This document shows positions 52,901 to 63,873 of a DNA stretch of 64,000 nt, piece after piece. Under the pieces are notes generated by a model. The model was not told where the DNA came from. It ran no database searches and saw only the letters and a program-made list of their open reading frames with translations. The stretch comes from Ancylostoma caninum (Eukaryota; Nematoda; Chromadorea; Rhabditida; Ancylostomatidae). The stretch lies in the NCBI GenBank assembly GCA_037903475.1, contig JBAJFG010000074.1:248001-312000 (forward strand), given 5' to 3'. The position numbers were made by a program, and so were the translations under genes. Numbering within the stretch: position 1 is the first letter of the stretch; the number at the start of each line of letters is the position of its first letter.

Positions 52901-55900
52901 CAAAACGATACAACGGGATAATAAGTAAATAGGGTTGCCTCCAGACAATGATGAAAAAGCACCAAGATATACACAAATGCGTATCTAATCCTGAGTATAC
53001 CCTAGTGAGGATTGCAGATTCCTATTTGAAGAGAGGGAGAGGGAGAAATAAGAGTGATCGTATTGAAAAAAAAATCTATAAAATATGAATGAGATCTGAC
53101 AGTACACACTTAATGTGTGTCTCTGTACTCACTAGCTTCCATGGTCAGTGCGGCTTGTACGTGGATTCTTTGCACTAGCTTCCCCCGGAAGATGGGGCTT
53201 AAAAGACTTTTCGTTTTCAGCCTTCCCACATAGAATCATGTGTATCGTCATGAACAGCATTTCCTGTCTATTCATAGTATAAAAAAACAGAAAAAAGTTC
53301 AGAGTATGCTTTTGAACAGAAAATTTTGTCGTTTTCCAGCAAGTTTGTGAAGAAATATAAATGGGGAAGCAGATGGAAAGCTGTCGGAGTGGCATTGTAC
53401 AAGGCTAGGAAGTTGCTGGAGGTATTCTTTAACACATAAGGTTGCGAGTCTACTCCTCGAGGAGTATAGCACCTAGCATCGCCGTCGTCGTGGCGACTTT
53501 GTATCTAATACGTATTGATTGGTCTTTCTGAAATTGGTGACTGATCGTCGCGGACCGCTCACAAACAAAAAAAATCGAAAATGAAGTCGCCAATCTTTGG
53601 CGTTGCTAAGTGCTAAACTCCTCGGGGAGTATACCCACGCCTAACAGACAATGACATGACAATGGGACCCACCGGTGCGTATCTATTTCAGCTAGTTTTG
53701 TCTAGTGGAAATTACTAAAAAATCTTCCTAAAGAGATTAAATTCCCACGCGGATTGCTAGTATGACATCCGTTCCGTACTGTGATGCAGTACTGCTTGGT
53801 AACTGCAGGCGAACTGTACATGCTGCAGATGTATTTTCTCTCAATATATCTCAGTGTATAATAGTCGTTCCAACGAAACGTTGTACAATAGCGTTGCTTG
53901 AAATGCTGAACACGAATGTTACTTCCAATTTATGCCATAGTGCATTTTATGGGGTTGCTGCTGGCATATTGTACTTACGGGATTCTACCAGAACTCATTG
54001 AAACCTTGCAGAAGTGGTTATTGCACATGCTAACCACGAATAACCCTTTGCTAGGGGTGGCCCTTTCAAATCACTTTTCCAAGACCTAACGTGTAACAAC
54101 AGAAACTAACTTTACTATCAGGGTGGGAACTGCATACATCAAAATAAGCAGCAGAATCCCCACCAAGTGTTCCACTGATTTGTTCAAACGAGCTGTTAAG
54201 TCCAAAGTTTCGTCTTAACGGTAACTGTTCAATTAGAATATGCATTTTAACTGAACTGCGTATCCATAGCTTTGCAAATAAGACGCAATGAAAATATAGC
54301 ATCGATTTTGCATCGCAACACATGTTCCGTTAAGGGAATGCAAAATCGATTCAGTGTATGATAGTCGTCCATAATCCGACTGGTACTGTATGTGTACCGT
54401 AATCCTTCAGAAGCGTGTTTTAGTATGATACCAACATGCGGGTGGGATAGCACTACCGGCACTCGAGTCTCGGGAACCGCAACGAAACTTGTTTTCGTTA
54501 AAGGCAGCAGGAGCTGAAATTCTCGACTCTGAGCTGAGCTGCGGGTGGCGAAGTACAGACTCAGCACATCATAAATGTGAAACGAACACAGACAATGATG
54601 GCTTACCTGCAGAGAAAATGGAACATTCGTCGCGAACACACCTGGCCGTTTTCGTGCGCGGACGAGTTTTCCCCGACGCGAAAGCCATTGCGGCGCGTGG
54701 TTTTGGCCGAGTCCCGCCATGAAACCCTCTGAATTGAATGCATTTCTTTTTACCTCGGCGCCAAACCACGCACCGCAATGGCTTTTGCGCCGAGGAAAAC
54801 TCGTCCGCGCGCGAACACGGCCAAGCGTGTTCGCGACGAATGATCCATTTTCTCTGCAGGTAAGCCATCATTGTCTGTGTTCGTTTCACATTTATGATGT
54901 GCTGAGTCTGTTCTTCATCACCCACAGCTCAGCTCGGAGTCGAGGATTTCAGCTCCTGCTGCCTTTAAGTGCGAAGCGTCCAGCAAAATCAAAGAATTCT
55001 ATAGTTATACTCAACGTCGCACCGGTAAAATTGAAATTGATACGTATTGATTAATAGTGCAGCTGCGACACAAGCGGCGACACGCTAAACACATTTTGTT
55101 CTAAAGGAGTATTTTAGAGTAGAAGGTCTTTTGACCAAGATGTAGGGAAAACAAAATTCTGGAATCATAAAATAGCAATGTTTATTTGTTGTTTATGCTA
55201 ATATAATTGAGGTGGATAAAGTTCTGGGAGTTCGGCCCATAGCAGCAGATTTTTATTGCACCCTACGCTAGGTAACAGTTACTCAAGAAAGTCGTGGACG
55301 CGATTGAGAGTTATCCATTCCAAGCAGTACCTTAGTGGGCAATTTCGCTCCTTTTTCACTAATATGTGATACAGTAGATAAATAAGATGTTGAGAGATGA
55401 CAAATGAGTACAGTAATGTTTCGTTGTTCAGGCAGAAAAAACAACAGAGAAAATCGTTATCATAATTTCCGATGGGGACACAGAGCAGTGTGCGGAGAAT
55501 GATCCCCACGAAGACTGCCCGCAGTGGAAAAAAGACGCTATCGCGGCACACGAGATGGTAGCCGAAGCAGATGAGGTTTGTGGATACGAGGGGCTTTGAG
55601 CTCTCCTCAAAATAGTTTTAGCCTTTTCAGCCTGTCTGTTTGCTTCTCTAAGTTCAGTTCACTGTTCTTAGTTCGTTTCAGATACGTAAGCAGGGTATAA
55701 GAATTATTTATGTTCTTGTATCCTGGTTGTATTATACAGATCCTACAGCTAAAGCGAGGGCGGAAGCTGTTGCAGGAGGTGTAGAAAATATAGTTAGCAT
55801 AAAAAAATTCAATGTAAGTGCATGTCAAATCTAGTTCATTTATTTCATGATTCTATTGGAAACTGCGTAGAAGGTGTAAACCGAGTCTGCTAATTACTAC

Positions 55901-58486
55901 AAGGTCCCAAAACCTGCGGCTGTACTCCTCGAGCAGTATAGCACATAGGATCGTCGCTCCGGCGACTACATTTTTAATATTTATCGATTGTGGGCGGGCT
56001 GCCGCCATTGTCTTGCCGTACATTACTACTATGTATGTATACTCAGACAATTTCGGGAGCAAATCCCGTTCCAACCGCCGGCAAATCCCCGACGAAACGT
56101 TTGAACGAGGACCAATAGCGGACAAACAGCGGGCGGAAACCACGAATGTTGCGGGCCAAACGCGCTGTCGGGCGAATCGCGGGCTGAACGCAGAGTCATT
56201 CGGGCTGAAGCACCACCGTTGGGGTTCGGCCCGCTATGTGAAGAGTGTCGGGCATCTGCCCGCTTTCTGCGGCCACTGAACGCCGGCAAATTTCTCCAAA
56301 AAGCGGTCTGAACGACTACATATTTCGGCTCAATAAGGGAATGGCCCGGTCGGAATGATTGGTTGGTGGTAGTACGCACGTGATAAAGGATGAAGGCAAC
56401 ACCGGTATGGAAGAGATCAGGAGCATGGATGGCCTAGTGGATAAAGCAGCGGACTCTCAGTCGTTCATAAAGAATGGTCAGGTTGGTTCGAATCCTCTCA
56501 GTAATAGAAAAAGGCTAGCACTACGAAACCATGAACATGCCTTGCAAACAGCCATCTTTTCGTATTTCTGATAAGAATTTGCATATTTGTGTTGCTTTTT
56601 TACTCCGGTGGATCACTTTGGATCCACAATAGCTTCGAACCCGGAGCTCCTCCGTGCGAGACTGTGCCCAAGCAGTGACCAAGCTGCCAGAGGTTGTCAC
56701 GGTGCGTCCAGCTGACAGGTAATTGTGGAGAATACCACCTTGTGCGCTGGGTTAGGAGCAGTAGCGCCTGGTAGTCTGCGGGCTCATGGCGGCCTGAACG
56801 CGGACAGTATGCGGGCGGATAGGAATGGAAGCCCCGTTTTCAGCGGCCCCACAGCGGCCTGAACGCGACTACTTCTCGGGCGAAAACACCCAAACGCTCG
56901 TTTCGACCCTCGCCCCCCGCTCGTTCGGAACGGGATTTGCCCCCGAAATTGTCTGAGTATGTGCATAGTGTCGTTTTATTCAGACGGTGCACTCCATGTA
57001 CCGGTCAGCCACGCGACTAAATTGGCATTGGAGCAGGTTGATAGGCTTATATCAGCTAGTAGGTGCAACGAAAATGAATGTGGTAGGTGTATCACATTGC
57101 TCTATTGAGAACGCAGCCGCCTGGCTGACAGCTATGCGGAGTGTCAGAATGAACAAACTGTATGTATGTGAGGACCCAGGTAAACAAATCTCATCCTAAC
57201 GACCACCCGGAAGCTCCGCTAGGAAGGATTTCTAATCTCACCCACTCACCGGAAGCAGAGCAATTGCAGACTACTGGCGGACGCAGGGGAGGGGGTCGGG
57301 GGGAGGGCGACCCTTCCAGGATTATGGGTCACCGAATTTTTAAAATCATTCTATCAGGTAGATATAAAAATATTGCTCAAGCTTATTATTGTTTGATATT
57401 AAAATTAACACTTTTAGTATTTTTTATTATTTCATATGGGTCAAAGGAGCGGCGGAGTTGCCACTCTTTTCCACGCCCTTGTGGATAGCAACTCCTGCGT
57501 CCGGCACTGTGGCAAACCACTTGATTCGCTAATGATCCAACGAGTTTCATAGAGTTTCATACAAAAATGGTAGTGTAGACTTACAAACCGACTAATCTGC
57601 GGCTTTTCATGGACGTGGAGATGGAAATGCCGTTATACCACCTCTTTCTTCTAGAAAGGTGCGTGCGGACGTCTACACGCGGACGCAGAATCGGCAAGCT
57701 AAGTACGCATAGGACCGTCCATTTTGACGAGCTTTCCGGGGAAGCCTGAAAGTGGCTCTAAATTTCAGAAATCTGGAATTTTGATGGGAATGGCAGCAGG
57801 ATAGAGCCATCTCAGGCTATAAGCTGCATGCCATTCAGGAGTGTAGGTTATGGGCTATTGTGAAAAGATCGCACTTTTCAGCCAGGATGATTCGCCTGAG
57901 CTCGGTAGGGGCAAAGGTGCCTCGAAGTTTCCTTTCAAATTACTCATGGATCTCCAGCTTCGAGGAGAAATTTCCTCGGAACATTATGCATTTCTTGGAA
58001 GTAAGGGGATCTCATGCATGCAACAACGACTTGTCAGAGTCGATGTCAAAGCGACAAAAATTAATGAAATAACCCCTCCCCCCACTCCATGTCCACGAAA
58101 ATGTCCGAGCTTGTTCTAGCGCTCCTCAAACGTCCTCTCCCTTCTGAGCCGTGCATTGGGACTACATATAATTATTTTTTATAGTAAAAATTCATTATCG
58201 AACTATTCACCACCTCTCTCATCTACGCCCTCCCTCCTTCCTTTCATCAGTGTACCTGGCCTTCATGACAACCATCACTTTCGGAAGTGTGCGTGGCGTA
58301 ATACTTCCAGCTAACAATAAGAGAGTTATTTCACAATAGAAAAATTTTCCTAACTAAAATGAAGGATTGTTGACATTCAATGACTGGGAAGAAAGTGCTA
58401 ATAACTTTAATGAGTTTTTGTTTCAGGAATTTGATAGCTCGACATTGGAGAACATCGTGCAATCAGTCTGCAAGACGGAGATTTAA
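46909..58486 (+). CDS. secreted von Willebrand A-domain protein (5' end not seen)
   Basis: Exons 46909-47044 (less certain), 48989-49137, 49220-49318, 52320-52447, 53340-53421, 55432-55575, 55682-55813 and 58427-58486 join in phase and end in TAA; about 310 residues are visible. A cysteine segment (YPADMCADLPP ... LCTYG, then SDQCNKAAHYD, KKCVCNNPDTDG) precedes a VWA domain. VFILDNSGSVYEEGW carries the MIDAS DxSxS, IRVGLVIISGAPHVEI is strand 3, IVIIISDGDTE carries the second metal aspartate, and GIRIIYVLVSW and LENIVQSVC are later elements. The T of the MIDAS may come from the 53340 exon. Extracellular VWA domains bind ligands through a metal ion; many nematode secreted lectin-family proteins have one. 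Introns are 0.1-3 kb and hold MITEs. The upstream signal exon was not found. The VWA assignment is secure. Confidence 0.72.
47045..48988 (+). other. intron of the VWA gene, no other gene recognised
   Basis: Contains a G-run (47135), palindromic TCTAGACGTCTAGA (48198-48211) and an AT-rich block at 48780-48840. An open frame at 47719-48021 does not resemble a known family. Confidence 0.35.
50396..50420 (-). ncRNA. hammerhead-like core, copy 5
   Basis: Minus strand CTGACGA (50420-50414), stem GGCA/TGCC with loop TTAAT, then GAAA (50399-50396). All conserved core bases are present. Confidence 0.45.
51028..51052 (+). ncRNA. hammerhead-like core, copy 6
   Basis: CTGACGA at 51028-51034, stem GGCA (51036-51039)/TGCC (51045-51048) with loop TTAAT, then GAAA at 51049-51052. 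Core complete. The flanking CTAGCCGGAATA can pair with TATTCCGGCTAG of the left arm. Confidence 0.5.
51211..51472. mobile_element. MITE, TACAGTGGACGGCAATGGCG family, copy 2
   Basis: TA-flanked 262-bp element: CAGTGAACGTCAATGGCGCT at the left, inverted CGCCGCCACTGCCGTCCACTG at the right (one base beyond the core). Same internal word CCTCGAGAAGGACGTCGCG as copy 1. Confidence 0.65.
51655..51895. repeat. degenerate tandem repeat, GGCGATACATTTTACGGG units
   Basis: ATACAAAAGGCAAGAGAATC and GTTGGCGATACATTTTACG alternate four times at 40-60-bp spacing. Inverted relative of 32150-32345. Confidence 0.55.
53451..53633. mobile_element. 183-bp MITE with palindromic ends TACTCCTCGAGGAGTA
   Basis: Each end is itself a palindrome (TACTCCTCGAGGAGTA at the left; ACTCCTCGGGGAGT at the right) followed by GTATAGCACC-like and inverted GTGCTAAAC. 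Related single ends occur near 55921, 49470 and 13310. Confidence 0.55.
54498..54968. mobile_element. TTAA-flanked foldback MITE (piggyBac-like), copy 2
   Basis: 471 bp, TTAA+AGGCAGCAGGAGCTGAAA at the left and the inverted sequence at the right. Pairing runs almost to the centre near 54735, so the whole element is one long hairpin. Ends match the element at 977-1406. Confidence 0.7.
56028..56969. mobile_element. 940-bp TIR element containing a tRNA-like box pair, copy B
   Basis: Inverted ends: ACTCAGACAATTTCGGGAGC (56041) and the complement ending near 56960. The left 525 bp match copy A at 32445-32971. The A-box word TGGCCTAGTGGATAAAG (56430) and B box GGTTCGAATCC (56485-56495) lie inside. 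No coding frame. It is in the last intron of the VWA gene. Confidence 0.6.
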
Positions 58487-59640
58487 CCAAATTCAAGCAG
58501 ATATCAAAACGCGTTTTTTTCCGTGATAAAAAGCAAGAGTTTCTTTAAAATAAATTCAGCATCAGTCGGAGAATTCGATTCCATTCATTGATGAACACCA
58601 ATAATAAATTACTGTAGTACAGTACACTACATCAATCTGGAAATATGCGATACCTGAAAGTATTACCAAAATGTACAGTTCTGGTTGTATTCCATTTTGA
58701 GTCTAAATCTTCAATTTGCCACCGATAATTCACAATACTTCTCAGAAAACATTTACTTAAATTGAATAATCTCGGAGGTATCGTAATCAGCATTGGGTCG
58801 AAGATAAATGCATATCCATCAGATTGAGTTTTGAGTCGATTTCACTACTACATTACATTTTGTAGAGACTATGTGAAAACTAGTGACGCTTAGCGGACAC
58901 GCAAAAAACAGTATGGAAACAAGTTGTGTTTGAAAACATAGGCATCGCAAAAATGCTTATATTCTTGAGATGCAATTATTGGAAACCACTAAAACAAGAA
59001 ATGAACTTAATTACGATCGAATCTGATGCACGTCAGCATTAAGGGTATTTAAAAATTACTGTCATCGTCGCATAATACTTCTGTCTTTATAGGACAGATC
59101 TATTTACTAATAAAATCAGGCTCGACATCAGTAAGGTGTGATGTACCTGTCGCAGAAACTTTTCTTCTAGAAAAGAAAATTCAAAAGCGAAAGATAACAC
59201 ACACTGTTTCGGTAATTCACTCTAGTTGAAAATTCCGGAAATTGTCAGGTGTGCGTTCTGAAGAGTCCTGCCCACATGAACATCATCTTAAACACTATCT
59301 GACCTTTATCAGTCTCTCTTATGACATCGCTGGCAAAGCACTGCTACTGATAGTAGTCAGTGTGAACCCTTTCAAAGTTAAGATACTCTGACATCAAAAG
59401 GCATAACCAAGCACATTTCTCCACCAGATAATTCCTCCTAAACTTCAAATGTCATCCTTCCTTCCACTGAATGACTACGGCACACAATTAAGGGTATTTT
59501 TTAACACTCCTAATATTTCAAATAATGGACAGTTACGAATACAGCACAAAGTGCTGTAGCTTTCCAATAGCGCCAATAGCGTCAACATTAATAGCACATA
59601 TTTTTACGGATCACCCATAGCAGACATTGTATTCTGACTA
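58487..59640. other. 3' flank of the VWA gene
   Basis: AATAAA-like words occur near 58549 (AATAAATTCAG) and 58602. The rest is AT-rich with no recognised gene. Confidence 0.4.
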
Positions 59641-59644
59641 GCGC

Positions 59645-59855
59645 CCCTTCGGCATGTATCCTGGCGTTATCCCGACCGTTGGCCACGGAGACCCATTCTC
59701 CATCCGTGGACCCGAATACTGGCGTTTTCCCTACTATTGGCCAAGACAGCGGCATTCTCCATCCGTGGACCCGTCTCCTGACCTTTTCCACACCACTGGG
59801 CTAGGGCAGACCCGCTCTCCGTGCGTGGACCCGTATGCTGGCGTTTTCCCCTTTC
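59645..59855. repeat. ~60-bp minisatellite (locus 4), four units
   Basis: CCGTGGACCCG recurs at about 59703, 59763 and 59823, each followed by (A/G)TACTGGCGTTTTCCC-like sequence; a partial fourth unit precedes. Period 59-60 bp. Confidence 0.75.
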
Positions 59856-60524
59856 TTCTTAAAAACAAGGACGAATCCTAGGAGTCCCTAATCCCCGAGG
59901 GGCCTCTACCGGAGCTGCGCTATGCGCACGTCCCGAGTGAAGAAACCGAATGGGTACGATCGCTGAGGAACCCCTCATGCCATCCATTTATGCTTTAGAA
60001 GTGGTCATCGCCACGTGCATAGTTCGGTGAGGAGTCACTAACAAGCGCCAGGCTACTCTGCTTCTTACACTGCTGCTATGCAAGATCCAATCATTGTAAA
60101 CACTGGTTTGGATTCCCTCGCTGAGATCTATTCGGCATATTTGTGTCTTAGGCTCTCTACCTTACCAGGAGAAGTTTAAAAAGCCGCAACAGATTTCCGA
60201 CTTAGTTTTGCATACGCAAAGTGCAGGAATCTTCATAATAGTAACGCATGACAATATGTGCAAACTTCAAAACCACAGAGACCAGAACGGTAGGGATTCT
60301 GAAGATGTGCAGTTACTGAATTCAAATTTTCAGTTTCAAAAATTCAGTTAAATGATTCCCATTAAAGTACGATAGACTCACAGCAATTAAAGCAATCTCA
60401 CAAGTCTGTTTATTGTTAGTATTTGAGCCACAACTAACAATGGTAACGTAACGAATTCTTTAAAAACTGATGTGTTGAGTTAGACAGAAGAAAACTTCAA
60501 AAAAATCAAAATACGAGACAGTTA

Positions 60525-60690
60525 CAGTGTCGTAGACCCGCCTCGTCCTCAAGGCGCACCGCCTGAGATCACACGAGGGGTCCAGCTGCCGATCGATACT
60601 CAGCCGGTTGGCTGCGGGAACGCTGCTAGCAGGGCGCAACGTGTGATCTCAGGCGGCGCGTCTTGAGGACGAGGCGGATCTACAGCATTG
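60525..60690. mobile_element. 166-bp MITE, TA-flanked, CAGTGTCGTAGACCCGCC ends
   Basis: CGCCTCGTCCTCAAG...CGCCTGAGATCACACG at the left pairs with the inverted CGTGTGATCTCAGGCGG...CTTGAGGACGAGGCGG at the right over about 55 bp. TA on both sides. Confidence 0.7.
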
Positions 60691-60698
60691 TAGAATGT

Positions 60699-61259
60699 AT
60701 GGTCTATTAGCTCATGGAGGGCGCATGATCCGACTTTGATTATCCCCATACTTCGCCAGCAATCGCGGCGATCGCCACATGGATTAAGTGAATGAGGAGA
60801 CCCCAGACGTAAGAGGAATGATAATAAATGGGGCGTGGCGATCGATAGGCATCGTTTCTACTATCATTATCACTCACATCGCCAGTTCATTTTGAGCGTA
60901 TCTTCGAGAGTACGGGCGATGAGCTCCGTTTGGCAGCGATCCGTGGCGATGTAACATAGCAATCGATACGTATCATTTCCACGGATCCTTATTCTTATAT
61001 CGCCAGTTCATTTTTATTCATTTTGAACTGGCGATGTGAGTGATAGTCTGGGGATACTCTTTGTTTGCAATTACGACTTTGCCCGCAGAATGCGTCAGGA
61101 AGGATATTTTAGCGAATGGCTGTAGGGAAACATAAGAATGGAAGGAATCACACCATATGCAAATCAAAAAAGTGCAAAAAATAGATCGGTTGGCCCAAAA
61201 ATGATGAGGTGGTTGTTGCGGACAAAGTCAGATCGGGCACCCTCTGTGATCTTATAGAC
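60699..61259. mobile_element. second GTCTATTAGCTCA MITE with nested insertion
   Basis: Ends GTCTATTAGCTCATGGAG (left) and CTCTGTGATCTTATAGAC (right) match the element at 2065-2297. The stretch 60743-61063 is absent from that copy and has its own inverted ends (TATCCCCATAC / GGGGATACTC-type), so it is a later insertion. Confidence 0.5.
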
Positions 61260-61374
61260 TGTACACTGCTTAAAGATACTGGCTACAACGAAGATGAGAA
61301 AATGACAAAAAAAACCTATCAAGAAACTCTTCTCTAGCAATACAATGAATGTAAAAAAGGCACTAATATTTCTA

Positions 61375-61529
61375 CAGCAAAGTCCAAACGGACGCAGTCG
61401 AGAGTCAGGACCGCGGCGTGGCTCTCTTGGGCAGAGTCACGGGAGCTCAGCATGGTGTGCGCCTGCGTCTCTGTCCATGAGAGCCGCGCCGCGATCTCGA
61501 CTCTTGTCTACGTACGTTTGGAGTTTGCT
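61375..61529. mobile_element. 155-bp MITE, AGCAAAGTCCAAACG ends
   Basis: AGCAAAGTCCAAACGGACGC at the left, inverted GTACGTTTGGAGTTTGCT at the right, with inner CGCGGCGTGGCTCTC/GAGAGCCGCGCCGCG. Related to 36840-36967. Confidence 0.6.
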
Positions 61530-63280
61530 ATACAACGGTGCAACCTATAGTGATGACACAATGTTAACTTCACATTAAATGGCATGAGATATTCACCATC
61601 GTGATGCTTCACTCGAGAATCTCGTACTGTGAACGTGACACCACACCTACTCTGCTAGTCGGTCTGACGTTAGCTTACGAAACTTATCGATAAAGTACTA
61701 AACAATACTGCAGTGCTGTCGTCGCTAGTAACGGCTCATTTCCAATGTACAAAATATCCAAAAACGAAAATGGACTCAACATCTTTACAGCTCTGAATTC
61801 CTAAGAAGATTTCAGTGCCAACCGGTTTGGAATGGCGTCTGTAGCAAGGGGTTCCATGTACACTCGAGGCGCCTAAACCGACGTAGTGTATCTTCACAAC
61901 AAGTACCAACAGAACTATGCCCATGAAGGGTGTTCAGCCTGTCATACAGTGTTGTTGTGAATGTGTTCAACATCATCAATGAAAATGAAACATGGTGGTG
62001 AACTAGCGCGTGAAATACCTTTATGTTAATGATCACTGGGTGCTCAATGTATTTAGCAGCTCAAGGCAGCAATTAACAGCTCATTCCCAAGAACAAGCAC
62101 ACAATCGTGGTTGTCAATAAAAGAGTCAAAAAAGGAGGTTGAGGGTAATAACGTATATAACCGACTGGCGAACTATAGTTGGGAGTAGGGGAAAACTGAT
62201 AACATTTCAGTCATTCCAGCCAGAAAATAGCAGCAAAACGCGAATTGCGAGGATTTTTCCGGAAAGCTCATGTTACACGTACCCTTTAATCCTAATATCA
62301 CGAAGCATCTGGTTGTAATGAAAACAATCAGCCAGTGCGTGGCAATAGTCCTCCTCGGAAAGCACAGGCTGAAATAAACATGGTATATTTATAGTGATCC
62401 TAAACTACCCGAAATCCCCAACATTTATTCTGCCAGTGGAAGTAAATTCCATTTACTTACAAGAAAAGATAAAACCATTTCTGAGCCGATACCGAATTCA
62501 TGAAACCCTCGAAATGTGATGTAGTAATGAGACGTCTTGCTTCAAAATCCATATCTCAGTTGATGGAAATTAACCGTGATTTGTGGACCACGGGTTTTTC
62601 TGCGAAAATCCAAGCACGTCAGCAAATGAGTAAGGTTCTGGTAATTTCCTTTCCCTTTCTAAGGCCAAAAGAGAAAGGTACTGCAAGTGTTCGCAAAATA
62701 GGCCAAATTTATAATTAAATTCACTGGTCCAGACCGGCTCGCACGCGCCGCTTCATCTGACCTCACTGTTCTCACTCTCCTTTCTGTGGTTTGGCGCGCG
62801 CGAGCGGGTCAGAACCAGTGGAGCATTTTATATACACTGGGCGTCGATGGAGGTGCCTTTTCCTCGGGTTCGATAAGCACGCCGCGCATTCGCACCGCTT
62901 GCGCTGTAATGCCATGACACGAAGCAGGGTTTTCTTGACACTTTTCGTCTCATACGATGCAAGCTATCAAGAAAACTAACTAGTAATCAAGGGAACCACG
63001 TGCTTTGCCATCACTGCAAGATTCCAGGGCGAGCTCCGCGGTCGCGTGGGAACCTTCCCAACTCCGGGGAAACGCACCTTTACCGACGAGGGTAAGAAAG
63101 GGAAAGTTCTCACCCGGAATTTAGTGGTTTGTTCCTCGTAGCGTTCACGAGGCTGAGGCGTATTTGGACGATGTTCAGATCCTTCCCGTTCTTTGAAATG
63201 GTATGGCTCTACTTTAGTCGCTAAAGCAATAAAGAATAAAGAAAAAGAATAAATAAAAGAAAAATCGTCGGTGAAATGGG
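61530..63280. other. intergenic stretch, no gene recognised
   Basis: Short open frames only. 62740-62930 is GC-richer but shows no known family. Nothing resembling an RNA gene was seen. Confidence 0.4.
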
Positions 63281-63289
63281 AGTTGGGGG

Positions 63290-63432
63290 GGGGGTACTCC
63301 TGTGAAACCCAAGCCTAAGTCTTAGGCTTAGGCTTAAACCCACACTTAAGCATAGGATCAGGCTAAGGCTAGTGCTTTTAATTAGGCTTACAAGGTGAAG
63401 CCTATGACCTTTTATACGGTGCCCCCCCCCCC
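63290..63432. repeat. telomere-like (TTAGGC) interstitial repeat unit
   Basis: Contains AGTCTTAGGCTTAGGCTTAA (63317-63336) and further degenerate GGCTAAGGCT and TTAGGCTTACA words. It is bounded by a G-run (63285) and a C-run (63422). The flanks CTCCTGTGAA and GGTGAAGCCTATGACCTTTTA match the two outer ends of the inverted repeat at 10866-12003, so this appears to be a short copy of the same element. Confidence 0.6.
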
Positions 63433-63457
63433 ACTCCCTTTCCGGCAAATCGTCCTT

Positions 63458-63873
63458 TCAGCCATCGAATTCAGGAATGTTTTGCTCAGAAAAGCAACTA
63501 TCCAAACCTTCCGTCAGGGATACCGTCATCCGTTTGCGGTCGCTTCTACTGCGTCTAGGCTTCCGCAACTTGCGGCACTGCAGCTTCTCAACGTTTGCGT
63601 CGTTTTCTTCTTGGGTGCACGGATCATCTTCATCGACTTCCTTCTTCACGAGAGTCGCTTTGACTGGTGCTAATTTACCTCGAAAAGCAACTGGATGGCT
63701 ACACCCAGAACAATCGCAAACGTTTTCGGGATGACTTGCTCGTCTGTTCGAGCGAACTGAAAAATTACTGTAGTCATAGATCATAACCTTGCGAAAAACT
63801 TCTGCAGACACTTACGCCGCCGCTTGAGTGAGGTGTCAAGGTTCTCAATAGATGCAGACGGTTCCACAGGTTC
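63458..63873 (-). CDS. unidentified protein, C-terminal exons (5' end off window)
   Basis: Exons 63873-63816 and 63756-63458 on the minus strand join in phase (C|TT) and end in TGA; about 119 residues are visible. The first reads EPVEPSASIENLDTSLKRR. The second begins SNRRASHPENVCDCSGCSHP and continues through an acidic then strongly basic segment (KEVDEDDPC; KLRKPRRSRSDRKRM). Three clustered cysteines (CDCSGC) and basic runs hint at a nuclear or nucleic-acid-linked protein, but no family is recognised. A possible donor (CGAG|gtaaat at 63673) could shorten the last exon. Acceptors TTTTTCAG and CTTCAG are good. The rest of the gene lies to the right of 64000. Confidence 0.5.
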
